Shown in pieces: positions 25,779 to 33,855 of a stretch of 64,000 nucleotides of DNA. The stretch spans positions 372,001-436,000 of the forward strand of contig NZ_LT629971.1 in NCBI RefSeq assembly GCF_900108565.1. The letters run 5' to 3'. The stretch is from Mycolicibacterium rutilum. GTDB lineage: Bacteria > Actinomycetota > Actinomycetes > Mycobacteriales > Mycobacteriaceae. Under the pieces are notes generated by a model that had not been told where the DNA came from, did not search any database, and was given only the letters and a program-made list of their open reading frames with translations. Both the position numbers and the translations under genes were made by a program. The stretch's first letter is position 1; the number at the start of each line of letters is the position of its first letter.

Positions 25779-27785
25779 ATGCTTGCCGGATTCTCGCTGG
25801 GCACCGACATCAAGCGGTACTCGCGCGGCACGGTGCCGCGCATCGCGCTGGTGACGATCGTGGTGCTCCCGCTGCTCTACGGCGCGATGTACCTGTGGGC
25901 GTTCTGGAACCCGTTCGGCGAGGTGAACAAGGTGCCCGTCGCGCTGGTCAACGAGGACACCGGAACGATGGTGCAGGACAAGGAGTTACGCGCCGGAGAC
26001 CAGGTGGCCGACGGTCTGCTGGACTCGGGCGAGCTGGACCTGGTCGAGGTGTCGGCTCAGGACGCCGCGCGCGGTCTGGCCGACGGCGACTACTACTTCA
26101 CGATCACGGTGCCCGAGGATTTCAGCGCGGCGATCGCGTCCTCGGCATCGGACGACCCGCACAAGGCGCAGGTGCGGTTCACGTTCAACGACGCCAACAA
26201 CTATCTCGGGTCGATCATCGGGCAGAACGCGGCCCGCGAGGTCATCAACGAGGTCAACGCGAAGGTCAGCGCGCAGACCGTCGACACCGTGCTGACCGGG
26301 GTGGCCGAGGCGGGCACCGGCCTGCGCCAGGCCGCCGACGGGGCGGGTCAGCTGGCTTCCGGCTTGCAATCGGCCAATGACGGTGCGGCGCAATTGGCAA
26401 GCGGCGCACAGCTGTTGGCTTCGAACCTGGCAGTGGCACGTGACGGGGCTGCGCAACTGGCCGCGGGCACCCGCGAGCTGTCGTCGTCGGTGAAGACCGC
26501 CACCGACCCGCTGCTGTCCACACTGGACCTAATCGGCGATCTGCAGGTGGACCCGCAGGTCGTCGGGGAGGCGGCCACGCACCTCAGCGCTGCGGCCCGC
26601 TCGGTGACCGACCGGATCGCCGCACTGAACATCGACTACGCGCAAGCGGCCTCGGTCATCGACCAGGTCGTCGGCGGACTGCGCACCAATCCCGACCCGG
26701 CCGTGCAGCATCTCGGCGAGACACTGGCCCGGGTGCACACGGTGCTGGTGGCGCGCGGCATCGACCCGGCCACCGACGAGGGGCTGACGCGGCTGCGCGA
26801 CGGTGCCGCGCGGCTCGAGAACGACCTGGCCGACCCGACCAGCCACGTGCGCACCGTGCTGACAAAGGTGTTCGACGGCGGGCTCAAGGCGGACCTGGTG
26901 CGGCTGCGCGACGGCGTCACGGAGTTGGATTCCGGTGCGGGCCGGTTGAGTTCAGGGCTGGTGCAGCTGACCGACGGCGGTGAGCGGCTCGCGTCGGGCG
27001 CGGGTGAACTGGCATCGGGCACCGAGCAGTTGCGTGACGGCGCGCAGGTGTTGTCGACGAAGCTGCGCGAGGGCGCCGAACAGGTGCCGTCGTGGACGCC
27101 GGTGCAGCGACTGAAGGTGGCGTCGACGCTGTCGACGCCGGTGGCGCTGACCGAGCAGACCGACAACCGCGCGGTGACGTTCGGGACGGGATTCGCGCCG
27201 TTCTTCCTGCCGTTGGCGTTGTTCATCGGTGCGCTGATCATCTGGATGTTGTTGACGCCGCTGCAGGCTCGGCCCGTCGTATACGGGCTCAACGCCCTGC
27301 GGGTGGTGCTGGTGTCCTATTGGCCTGCGGCACTGCTGGCGCTGTGCCAGGTGCTGGTGATGTACGTCGTCGTGCACTTCGGCGTCGGGTTGCAACCGAA
27401 GTACCCGATCCCGACACTGCTGTTCCTCGGCTTGATCGCGGCGGCGTTCCTGGCGATGATCCAGGCCCTCAACGCGGTGTTCGGGGTCGCGATCGGCCGG
27501 GTGATCACGCTGGCGTTCCTGATGCTGCAGCTGGTCTCGGCCGGTGGCATCTATCCGGTGGAGACCACGGCGCGACCGTTCCAGATCATCCATCCGTTCG
27601 ATCCGATGACCTACGCCGTCAACGGGTTACGGCAGCTGACGGTCGGCGGCGTCGACCACCGGCTGTGGGTGGCGGTCGCGGTGCTGACCGGGATCCTGGC
27701 GGTGTCGTTGGCGGCGTCGTCATGGGCGGCGCGGCGCAACCGGCAGTACACGATCGAACGGCTGCATCCGCCGGTGGAGGTGTAG
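25779..27785 (+). CDS. YhgE/Pip-family membrane protein (ABC-2 type)
   Basis: A 668-residue protein. One N-terminal span (about 22-45), then a large outside domain with VNEDTG and NYLGSIIGQNAARE signatures, then a coiled region of repeated GAxQLASG units (about 190-450), then five to six C-terminal spans (about 465-655) with the ABC-2-like VSAGGIYPVE motif. Relatives include the phage-infection protein Pip and type VII secretion EsaA. In actinobacteria they often pair with an ATPase, as here. Function in mycobacteria is not settled. Confidence 0.88.
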   Translation: MLAGFSLGTDIKRYSRGTVPRIALVTIVVLPLLYGAMYLWAFWNPFGEVNKVPVALVNEDTGTMVQDKELRAGDQVADGLLDSGELDLVEVSAQDAARGLADGDYYFTITVPEDFSAAIASSASDDPHKAQVRFTFNDANNYLGSIIGQNAAREVINEVNAKVSAQTVDTVLTGVAEAGTGLRQAADGAGQLASGLQSANDGAAQLASGAQLLASNLAVARDGAAQLAAGTRELSSSVKTATDPLLSTLDLIGDLQVDPQVVGEAATHLSAAARSVTDRIAALNIDYAQAASVIDQVVGGLRTNPDPAVQHLGETLARVHTVLVARGIDPATDEGLTRLRDGAARLENDLADPTSHVRTVLTKVFDGGLKADLVRLRDGVTELDSGAGRLSSGLVQLTDGGERLASGAGELASGTEQLRDGAQVLSTKLREGAEQVPSWTPVQRLKVASTLSTPVALTEQTDNRAVTFGTGFAPFFLPLALFIGALIIWMLLTPLQARPVVYGLNALRVVLVSYWPAALLALCQVLVMYVVVHFGVGLQPKYPIPTLLFLGLIAAAFLAMIQALNAVFGVAIGRVITLAFLMLQLVSAGGIYPVETTARPFQIIHPFDPMTYAVNGLRQLTVGGVDHRLWVAVAVLTGILAVSLAASSWAARRNRQYTIERLHPPVEV

Positions 27786-27793
27786 CGGCTTGC

Positions 27794-27830
27794 CCCGCCG
27801 ACAGGAAACCCTGTCTCTGCCGGCGGGAAA
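27794..27830 (+). terminator. Terminator after the YhgE/Pip gene
   Basis: The outer arms CCCGCCG and CGGCGGG enclose an inner ACAGG-AAAC-CCTGT hairpin and are followed by AAA. The structure begins 9 bp after the stop codon. Confidence 0.6.
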
Positions 27831-27881
27831 ACTGGCGTCGCGGCGATTCTGCGAGGGCTTTTCGGCGACGACCATCGATGC

Positions 27882-28208
27882 ATGATCACACGCGGAATCA
27901 CGATCTTGATGACAGCAACGTTCGGTCTCGGGGTGTTGGTGACTGTCGGCGCACCGGCCGCGCATGCGAGCCAGAAGTCCGAATGCGAAGGCAGGGGTGG
28001 CACGTACTCCGAGACGGCGGTGACGTGGAACGGCAAGCCCGGCACGACCTATCGCTGCTGCGTCAAGGACACCGTCTCCAACACGACCAGTTGCACGAGC
28101 ACGACGGTGACCAAGGCCACCCAAGCGATCACCTCGGCGGGCGGTGGTGGTCCGCGGGTTCCGCTCGTGGTGGCAGACTCCGGTATCGCGATCGAGGCGG
28201 CGCCGTGA
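27882..28208 (+). CDS. Small secreted Cys-containing protein
   Basis: A 108-residue exported protein: signal peptide 1-28 ending AHA, then a mature domain with four Cys residues (ECEGRG, RCCVKD, SCTS) that could form two disulfides, and a Thr/Gly-rich tail. No known domain is recognised. It lies alone between the YhgE terminator and the tRNA-Tyr island. Confidence 0.65.
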   Translation: MITRGITILMTATFGLGVLVTVGAPAAHASQKSECEGRGGTYSETAVTWNGKPGTTYRCCVKDTVSNTTSCTSTTVTKATQAITSAGGGGPRVPLVVADSGIAIEAAP

Positions 28209-28285
28209 CCGAGGTGCACGCGGCCGATTGGTTCACGCTGGCCGACCGGATCTTCCCGGCCGACGTTCTGGGCCCTGAACGAAAG

Positions 28286-28311
28286 AAGCCGCAGACCAGG
28301 GTCTACGGCTT
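28286..28311 (-). terminator. Hairpin at the island's left junction
   Basis: AAGCCGCAGAC and GTCTACGGCTT form an 11-bp stem with one G-U-type mismatch and a CAGG loop. Read on the minus strand it is followed by TTCTTTC. It may be the former transcription terminator of tRNA-Tyr, displaced when the island inserted between tRNA and terminator. Confidence 0.45.
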
Positions 28312-28315
28312 TCCA

Positions 28316-28348
28316 ATGTCTTGCGAATCGCAGGGTCGCAGGTGCAGG
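28316..28348 (+). repeat. Left att-like repeat (copy of tRNA-Tyr 3' end and flank)
   Basis: ATGTCTTGCGA, then ATCGCAGGGT and CGCAGGTGCAGG, matches 29930-29963 with one missing base and two substitutions over 34 positions. The last 12 bases copy the tRNA-Tyr acceptor/T-stem end. Confidence 0.6.
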
Positions 28349-28395
28349 CATCTAACAGCGGGGTACGGCAGGTCGAACCCCGTACAACTCCGCCA

Positions 28396-28478
28396 AAGTC
28401 AAAGTCAAACAAAACTTGACTTTGGGTGTACTTTGGACGCAACACGGTAGTAAGTCAAAGTCTAACGATTTTTGACTT
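28396..28478 (+). promoter_or_regulatory. Two AAGTCAA-N13-TTGACTT operators before the Fic gene
   Basis: Site 1 spans 28396-28422 and site 2 spans 28452-28478. Each is AAGTCAA, exactly 13 bp, then TTGACTT, with extra paired bases outside (CCAAAGTCAA/TTGACTTTGG; GTAAGTCAAA/TTTGACTTAC). Centres are 56 bp apart. An additional half site AAGTCAA lies at 28402. They end 28 bp before the chosen Fic start, as expected for repressor sites bound by a dimeric winged-helix protein, possibly Fic's own C-terminal domain. Confidence 0.7.
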
Positions 28479-28505
28479 ACTTAGCTTTTGCGGTGGAGGT
28501 CCCAG

Positions 28506-29861
28506 TTGAAGACACCGATGCCCCCGCCAGATTTTCCGACGCTCCTGGAGAATCTGCGGGACGACATGCCGCGCATGGTCAAAGTGTTGAGCACTATCGG
28601 CACGACCGATGATGAGGAGTACCTGTGGTGGGACAAGCTACGGTACAAAGAACCGCCGGAGGGCCTTAACCACGAAGAGTGGTGGCTTGGCCTCAAGTTC
28701 AAGCGCCGAGCCAACATGCGCCAGTTGCCGCTCGAGATGATCGACGGTGAGCCGTTCGCATACTCACTACCGGACAAGATGCTGCGCGAGCTCGACTACG
28801 TCTCTCAGCGCGCCAGCGGTCAGATCGCGCTTCCGGAAGAGGTCGTGTCAAAGACCTCGAGAGACCGCTATGTCATCCAATCTCTCATCGAAGAGGCGAT
28901 CAGTTCCAGCCAACTCGAAGGGGCATCGACGACCCGCCGCGAGGCCAAGCGGATGCTCGCCTATGGCGAGCCACCTAAAGATCGCAGCCAGCAAATGATC
29001 TTGAACAACTACCGAGCGATGCAGCGCATTCGCGAGATCAGTAATGAGTCGTTTACGCCAGAGCGGATCTGCGAGATCCACAGGATTGTCACTGAGAAGA
29101 CGCTTAACGACCCACACTCGGCAGGCAGCATCCAGAGCAATCCCGACCCGGATGACAGGGTGAAAATCCTCGATGAGGAGGACCGCCTGCTGCATAAGCC
29201 ACCACCGGTCGAGCAACTGCCAGACCGCCTAAAGCGCCTATGCGACTTTGCGAACGCTGGGATCGATTCCCACCCTTACGTTCCGCCCGTCGTCCGGGCC
29301 CTCACTATCCACTTCATGATGGGCTACGACCACTACTTCGAAGACGGCAACGGGCGTACCGCGCGAGCACTCTTCTACTGGAGCATGCTGAAGCAGGGTT
29401 TCTGGCTGACGGAACACTTGGCCATCTCCCTGATCCTGAAGGATGCGCCTGCTCAGTACGCGCGATCCTTCATTCTGACCGAACAAGACGAAGGTGATCT
29501 CACCTACTTCTTCCTCTATCACCTCGATGTGATCCGTCGAGCACTCGTCGCCCTCGACAAGTATTTGCACCGGAAGACGCTGGAACTGCAACGTGCGCGG
29601 TCGCTGCTCATCGGGGGCCCTTATGGGTTCAACCACCGTCAGGTTGCTCTGGTGCAGTCCGCGACCAGAGACCCGTCGAACTACTACACGGCCGAGTCGC
29701 ACATGAATTATCACGCGGTTTCCAAGCAGACCGCCCGTAACGATCTGTACGACTTGGAGAGGCGGGGTCTGCTCGAGCGAACAAAGATCGGGAAGCAATT
29801 CGCCTGGATCCCCCGCCGCGACATGCTGGAAGCTCCTGAGGATGTCGCTTCTGGTTCGTGA
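28506..29861 (+). CDS. Fic-family protein adenylyltransferase, class II, with C-terminal winged helix
   Basis: A 451-residue Fic protein. The active-site loop HYFEDGNGRTAR (276-287) has all catalytic residues (H276, the acidic/GNGR elements, R287). An N-terminal inhibitory helix with the S-x-x-x-E-G motif (S134...E138-G139) marks class II self-inhibited enzymes. The C-terminus (about 385-440, SKQTARNDLYDLERRGLL) is a winged helix. The TTG at 28506 has GGAGG 6 bases upstream; the ATG at 28518 is the alternative. Fic enzymes transfer AMP to protein Tyr/Thr. Island location and own operators suggest an accessory stress, defence or toxin-like role. Confidence 0.9.
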   Translation: MKTPMPPPDFPTLLENLRDDMPRMVKVLSTIGTTDDEEYLWWDKLRYKEPPEGLNHEEWWLGLKFKRRANMRQLPLEMIDGEPFAYSLPDKMLRELDYVSQRASGQIALPEEVVSKTSRDRYVIQSLIEEAISSSQLEGASTTRREAKRMLAYGEPPKDRSQQMILNNYRAMQRIREISNESFTPERICEIHRIVTEKTLNDPHSAGSIQSNPDPDDRVKILDEEDRLLHKPPPVEQLPDRLKRLCDFANAGIDSHPYVPPVVRALTIHFMMGYDHYFEDGNGRTARALFYWSMLKQGFWLTEHLAISLILKDAPAQYARSFILTEQDEGDLTYFFLYHLDVIRRALVALDKYLHRKTLELQRARSLLIGGPYGFNHRQVALVQSATRDPSNYYTAESHMNYHAVSKQTARNDLYDLERRGLLERTKIGKQFAWIPRRDMLEAPEDVASGS

Positions 29862-29927
29862 GCCAAGTGCCGGGCGCAAGTGCGACATCGGTGACAATTG
29901 GGGTCCACCAACATCGTGTCGCACAGC

Positions 29928-29945
29928 CGATGTCTTGCGACATCG
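29928..29945 (-). terminator. Hairpin just beyond tRNA-Tyr 3' end
   Basis: CGATGTC and GACATCG form a perfect 7-bp stem; on the minus strand the loop is GCAA, a GNRA tetraloop. It begins 6 bases after the tRNA end. It may help 3' processing or termination. Part of it is duplicated in the left att-like repeat, where one missing base disturbs the stem. Confidence 0.45.
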
Positions 29946-29963
29946 CAGCGTGGCAGGTGCAGG
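29930..29963 (+). repeat. Right att-like repeat overlapping tRNA-Tyr
   Basis: ATGTCTTGCGACATCGCAG followed by CGTGGCAGGTGCAGG pairs with 28316-28348. The segment 29951-29963 is the tRNA 3' end, the usual target for tyrosine-recombinase islands. Confidence 0.6.
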
Positions 29964-30033
29964 ATTCGAACCTGCGTAGGCGTAAGCCGACGGATTTACA
30001 GTCCGCTCCCATTGGCCGCTCGGGCAACCTGCC
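29951..30033 (-). tRNA. tRNA-Tyr (anticodon GTA)
   Basis: An 83-nt class II tRNA on the minus strand. The acceptor arms GGCAGGT and ACCTGCC pair perfectly with discriminator A. The anticodon loop CTGTAAA gives GTA (29997-29999), a long variable arm follows, and the T loop is GGTTCGAATCC. CCA is not encoded. It is divergent from yajQ and its 3' end serves as the island's insertion site. Confidence 0.95.
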
Positions 30034-30139
30034 TGGGTGCTGCCCCACCCGGTGACCCGGTGTGGTGCGACTAGCAGGGTACAACGAGGATGGGCTCAAT
30101 ACGAAAACGCACCCCGACCACCGAGGAGGAACGGATCCA

Positions 30140-30631
30140 ATGGCGGATTCATCGTTCGACGTCGTCAGCAAGGTCGACCGCCAGGAAGTCGACAATGCGC
30201 TCAACCAGGCCGCCAAGGAGCTGAGCACCCGGTTCGACTTCCGCGGCACAGACACGTCCATCGAATGGCAGGGCGAGGAGACCGTCGTCATCACCTCCTC
30301 GACCGAGGAACGCGTCAAGGCCGCCGTCGACGTGTTCAAGGAGAAACTGGTTCGCCGTGACATCTCGATGAAGGCGTTCGACGCCGGCGACCCGCAGGCG
30401 TCGGGCAAGACCTACAAGGTCAGCGGCCAGATCAAGCAGGGCATCAGCAGCGAGCAGGCCAAGAAGATCACCAAGATCATCCGCGACGAGGGCCCCAAGG
30501 GCGTCAAGGCGCAGATCCAGGGCGACGAGATCCGGGTGTCGTCGAAGAAGCGCGACGACCTGCAGGCCGTCATCGCGCTGCTCAAAGGCGCCGACCTCGA
30601 CGTCGCGCTGCAGTTCGTCAACTACCGCTGA
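30140..30631 (+). CDS. YajQ-family nucleotide-binding protein (Rv0566c-like)
   Basis: A 163-residue YajQ protein with the typical [20 protein letters not shown] start and the [11 protein letters not shown] and [15 protein letters not shown] motifs. The ATG at 30140 has GAGGAGGA upstream. YajQ proteins have tandem RNP-like folds, bind nucleotides or RNA, and in Xanthomonas bind cyclic di-GMP. Its place near gpsA, htpX and grcC1 matches M. tuberculosis Rv0566c. Confidence 0.93.
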   Translation: MADSSFDVVSKVDRQEVDNALNQAAKELSTRFDFRGTDTSIEWQGEETVVITSSTEERVKAAVDVFKEKLVRRDISMKAFDAGDPQASGKTYKVSGQIKQGISSEQAKKITKIIRDEGPKGVKAQIQGDEIRVSSKKRDDLQAVIALLKGADLDVALQFVNYR

Positions 30632-30696
30632 GCGGGCACTCGAGTCGTTCCCATTCGTTCAAGACCGGCTCGGGAGCGGCTTGCGACGATCGGCGC

Positions 30697-31122
30697 ATGA
30701 TCAGCATCGAACCGTGCGACAAGCCCCAGAACCTGCTCGTCACCCCGCTTCACCTCGGGCCCGGCTCACAGGTCAGGACTGTTCGCGGCTTCGCCTGGCG
30801 CCCTGAAGCGCTCGCCGCCTACAGCACGGCCACGGCGGACGACGGAACCGACGGCCGCCTGATGGTGGTCATCGAGGACGAGGGCCGCGGCGACCACTGG
30901 GAACGCCACCGGGCCGACGAGGTGATCGTCTGCCTGACCGGGCAGGTGTCGGTGTTGCGCAGCCCCAACGGGAGCGACGACAACGCCGACGAAGTGCTCC
31001 TCGGCCCGGGCGACGCCGTCGTGAACCCCGCCGGCACCTGGCACGCCGTGGACATGCACGGCAGGGCCCGGGTGCTGACAATCACCCCCGGCCCTGGAAG
31101 CGAGCACCGGCCGAGGGCCTAG
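30697..31122 (+). CDS. Cupin-domain protein
   Basis: A 141-residue single-domain cupin. Metal-binding motif 1 is partly kept (HWERHRADEVIVCLTGQ), and motif 2 contains GPGDAVVNPAGTWHAV with one His. Substrate is unknown. Its last four bases overlap the convergent AraC-type gene. Confidence 0.75.
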   Translation: MISIEPCDKPQNLLVTPLHLGPGSQVRTVRGFAWRPEALAAYSTATADDGTDGRLMVVIEDEGRGDHWERHRADEVIVCLTGQVSVLRSPNGSDDNADEVLLGPGDAVVNPAGTWHAVDMHGRARVLTITPGPGSEHRPRA

Positions 31123-31955
31123 CCGTGCGACCGGCCGTCGACCAACACGTCGCCGGTGAACCAGGAGGTCGGCGTCCGCCCGGTGAAGCTGCGCCAGTCC
31201 CGCACCAGATGTGCCTGGTCGGCGTACCCGGCGGCCGTGGACAACTCCGCCCACGCCGGGGTGCCCCCGGCCGACACCAGCCGGACGGCGTGTTCGAAGC
31301 GCAGGATCCGCGCCAGGGTCTTCGGTGTCAGCCCGAACTCCTCGCGGAAGCGTGCGGAGAGGTGGCGGCGACTCCACCCCAGTTCGTTCGCGAGGTCGCT
31401 CACGCGCGCCTGCCCGTGCGCGGCGACGAGCCGGTTCCAGGTCTCGGCGACCTCCGGACGGACGTCGAGCGCCCGCGTGCGGGTGCGCACCGTGCCGGCG
31501 ACGGCGCGCGCGAGGACGTCGTCGAGGATCTCGAATCGGCGCGGCCACGTCGTGGCCTCGCCGATCCGGGTCTCGAGTTCCGGCCACAGGTTCCCCAAGA
31601 CGTCCGGCAACGGCACCACCGTGTCGACGAGCGCGCCCGCCGGGACTCCGTACACCACCCGCGCTCCGAGCGGCGTCAAGGACAGCTTGATACCGCGCTG
31701 ACGACCGCCGTGCCGGATCGAAATCGCCCGTGTCATCAGACCGCTCGCCATCGACGGGTAACTGCCGCTCGGACCGTTCATCTCCGTCGGCACCTCGATC
31801 TCGAGCGGTTCGCCGAACGTCATCACCGCGGTCAACGTGTGCGCGGGCGTGCCGACATGCACACCAGGTTCGAAACCCCACAGGTCGAACCCCGTGTAGC
31901 CCGTGACGAACGGACGCAGCGGCGCCGCCGGCCGGCCGCCGAACTCGACCCTCAC
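31119..31955 (-). CDS. AraC-family transcriptional regulator
   Basis: A 278-residue regulator with an N-terminal effector domain and a C-terminal double helix-turn-helix (about 180-270: VSDLANELGWSRRHLSARFREEFGLTPK, then STAAGYADQAHLVRDWRSFTG). It is divergent from the GDSL hydrolase at 31988 (32 bp apart) and convergent with the cupin gene. It may control the hydrolase. Confidence 0.9.
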   Translation of the reverse strand: MRVEFGGRPAAPLRPFVTGYTGFDLWGFEPGVHVGTPAHTLTAVMTFGEPLEIEVPTEMNGPSGSYPSMASGLMTRAISIRHGGRQRGIKLSLTPLGARVVYGVPAGALVDTVVPLPDVLGNLWPELETRIGEATTWPRRFEILDDVLARAVAGTVRTRTRALDVRPEVAETWNRLVAAHGQARVSDLANELGWSRRHLSARFREEFGLTPKTLARILRFEHAVRLVSAGGTPAWAELSTAAGYADQAHLVRDWRSFTGRTPTSWFTGDVLVDGRSHG

Positions 31956-31987
31956 CCGCCCCAGCCTACGAGGAAAGGACCCATCCG

Positions 31988-32743
31988 ATGAGCCTCCGCC
32001 TGTCCTGCATCGGCGACAGCATCACCCGCGCGCAGCTGAGCGTCGACTACGTCGCCCCGCTCATACGGCAGCACCCCGGGGCGCTCGCGGTCGAACGCTT
32101 CGGCGTCAACGGAGACTTCGCCTACAACCTGCTGCACCGGCTCGACCCGGTCGTCGCGACTCCCGCCGACGCGATCGCCGTGCTGATCGGCACCAACGAC
32201 GCCCGCGCGAGCGTGCCCGGCTATCCCATCTCTAGATCCGTTGCGCGGAAAGGGCTTCCGCGTCCGCCGAGCAGGGACTGGTTCGCGGAGTGCCTCGCAG
32301 CGATCGTCGAGCGGTTGCACCGCGAGACCGACGCCCGGATCGCGTTGCTCTCGCTGCCCGCACTCGGCCAGATCCTGGACGCCGCCCCGATGCGCGCCGC
32401 GGCCGAATACAGCGGGACGATCGCCGACGTCGCCAAGGCGTCCGGTGTCACCTACCTTCCGCTGTACGAGCGGCAGGTCGCTGCGCTGCGATCCCGCCAG
32501 GTCGCTCCCGTGCCGTACCGCGAGCTGACGGCCGTCGGCTACCTCGCGACGCTGGCCCGCCAGCGTCTCGGGCGCGACCTCGACGCGATTTCCCGCCGAC
32601 GCCGGCTGGAACTGACGACCGACCACATCCACCAGAACAGCCGCGGTGCAGCGTTGATCGCCGACGAGATCGACGACTGGCTCCGCGGCTCGACACTGCG
32701 CCCTCAAACCCGCCTCCGTCAGCGGCCGTCGGACCTAATCTGA
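31988..32743 (+). CDS. SGNH/GDSL-type hydrolase
   Basis: A 251-residue esterase-fold protein without signal peptide. Block I GDS gives Ser11 (CIGDSITR), block III is GTND, and the catalytic Asp-His pair is in TTDHIHQN near residue 216. AGGAAAGG precedes the ATG. Substrate unknown. It ends 5 bp before gpsA but its divergent neighbour AraC suggests separate control. Confidence 0.88.
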   Translation: MSLRLSCIGDSITRAQLSVDYVAPLIRQHPGALAVERFGVNGDFAYNLLHRLDPVVATPADAIAVLIGTNDARASVPGYPISRSVARKGLPRPPSRDWFAECLAAIVERLHRETDARIALLSLPALGQILDAAPMRAAAEYSGTIADVAKASGVTYLPLYERQVAALRSRQVAPVPYRELTAVGYLATLARQRLGRDLDAISRRRRLELTTDHIHQNSRGAALIADEIDDWLRGSTLRPQTRLRQRPSDLI

Positions 32744-32748
32744 TCGCC

Positions 32749-33774
32749 ATGGCACCTGCGCAACGCGAACCCAAAGTCGTCGTCCTCGGTGGAGGGTCCT
32801 GGGGCACCACCGTGGCGTCCATCTGCGCGCGGCGCGGGCCGACGCTGCAGTGGGTGCGCTCGGAGGAGACCGCCAAGGACATCAACGAGAACCACCGCAA
32901 CTCGAAGTACCTCGGCGATGAGGTCGCGCTGCCCGACACCCTGAAGGCGACGACGGACTTCTCCGAGGCGGCCACGTGCGCCGACGTCATCGTCATGGGT
33001 GTGCCGTCGCACGGCTTCCGCGCGGTGCTGACCGAGCTGGCCCGCGAGCTGCGGCCGTGGGTGCCGGTGGTGTCGCTGGTGAAGGGTCTCGAGCAGGGCA
33101 CCAACTACCGGATGAGCCAGATCGTCGACGAGGTGCTGCCCGGGCATCCGGCCGGCATCCTGGCCGGGCCGAACATCGCCCGCGAGGTCGCCGAGGGCTA
33201 CGCCGCCGCGGCCGTCCTCGCGATGCCCGATCAGCACCTCGCGGCCAACCTCGCACAGTTGTTCCGCACCAAGCGATTTCGCACCTACACCACCGACGAC
33301 GTGGTCGGTGTCGAGATGGCCGGCGCGTTGAAGAACGTCTACGCGATCGCCGTCGGGATGGGCTACTCGCTGGGCATCGGCGAGAACACCCGCGCGATGG
33401 TGATGGCCCGCGCGGTGCGCGAGATGTCCAAACTCGGCGAGGCCACCGGCGGGCACCGCGACACCTTCGCCGGCCTGGCCGGGATGGGCGACCTCATCGT
33501 CACCTGCACCTCACAGCGCAGCCGCAACCGTCACGTGGGCGAGCAGCTGGGCGCCGGTAAGCCGCTCGACGAGATCATTGCGTCGATGAACCAGGTCGCG
33601 GAGGGTGTCAAGGCCGCCAGCGTCATCATGGAGTTCGCCGACCAGTACGGCATCTCGATGCCGATCGCCCGCGAGGTCGACGGCGTCGTCAACCTCGGCT
33701 CCAGTGTGGAGCAGGCCTACCGCGGGCTGATGGTGGAGAAGCCGGGCCACGAGGTGCACGGCGCCGGGTTCTAG
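32749..33774 (+). CDS. gpsA: NAD(P)-dependent glycerol-3-phosphate dehydrogenase (GpdA1-type)
   Basis: A 341-residue enzyme reducing dihydroxyacetone phosphate to sn-glycerol 3-phosphate for phospholipid synthesis. The N-terminal VVVLGGGSWGTT is the nucleotide-binding motif. The catalytic Lys is in ALKNVYAIAVG, and GMGDLIVTCTSQRSRN is the family signature. Wording is nearly that of M. tuberculosis Rv0564c (gpdA1). The ATG at 32749 is taken because homologues begin with the short lead before VVVLGGG. Confidence 0.96.
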   Translation: MAPAQREPKVVVLGGGSWGTTVASICARRGPTLQWVRSEETAKDINENHRNSKYLGDEVALPDTLKATTDFSEAATCADVIVMGVPSHGFRAVLTELARELRPWVPVVSLVKGLEQGTNYRMSQIVDEVLPGHPAGILAGPNIAREVAEGYAAAAVLAMPDQHLAANLAQLFRTKRFRTYTTDDVVGVEMAGALKNVYAIAVGMGYSLGIGENTRAMVMARAVREMSKLGEATGGHRDTFAGLAGMGDLIVTCTSQRSRNRHVGEQLGAGKPLDEIIASMNQVAEGVKAASVIMEFADQYGISMPIAREVDGVVNLGSSVEQAYRGLMVEKPGHEVHGAGF

Positions 33775-33789
33775 CCTCTAGGGACGCCG

Positions 33790-33842
33790 AGCGCACGGTT
33801 AGTGACGCGACGTCTCGACGTTTACGTACACAACCGTGCGCT
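33790..33842. terminator. Long hairpin between gpsA and the convergent secreted-protein gene
   Basis: The perfect 11-bp arms AGCGCACGGTT (33790) and AACCGTGCGCT (33832) are separated by 31 nt that include further short self-complementary stretches. It probably serves both converging genes. Confidence 0.55.
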
Positions 33843-33855
33843 GGGCGTAGAGAGA

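Larger units (their letters stand above)
28205..28450 (+). other. Short open frame running into the island junction; possible gene remnant
   Basis: A GTG overlapping the previous stop (GTGA) opens an 81-codon frame. Its first 24 codons (TEVHAADWFTLADRIFPADV) look protein-like. The rest reads through a hairpin, the att-like repeat and the operator region of the Fic gene, where coding is unlikely. It may be the start of a gene truncated at the island edge, or chance. Confidence 0.25.
28316..29963 (+). mobile_element. Small tRNA-Tyr-associated island carrying a Fic gene
   Basis: A 1.65-kb segment bounded by imperfect direct repeats, the right one overlapping the 3' end of tRNA-Tyr. Its composition is visibly richer in A+T than its neighbours, and it carries only the Fic gene with an elaborate promoter. 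No integrase is present, so it is either a remnant or an element moved by an enzyme supplied elsewhere. The boundaries are inferred from the repeats. Confidence 0.55.
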
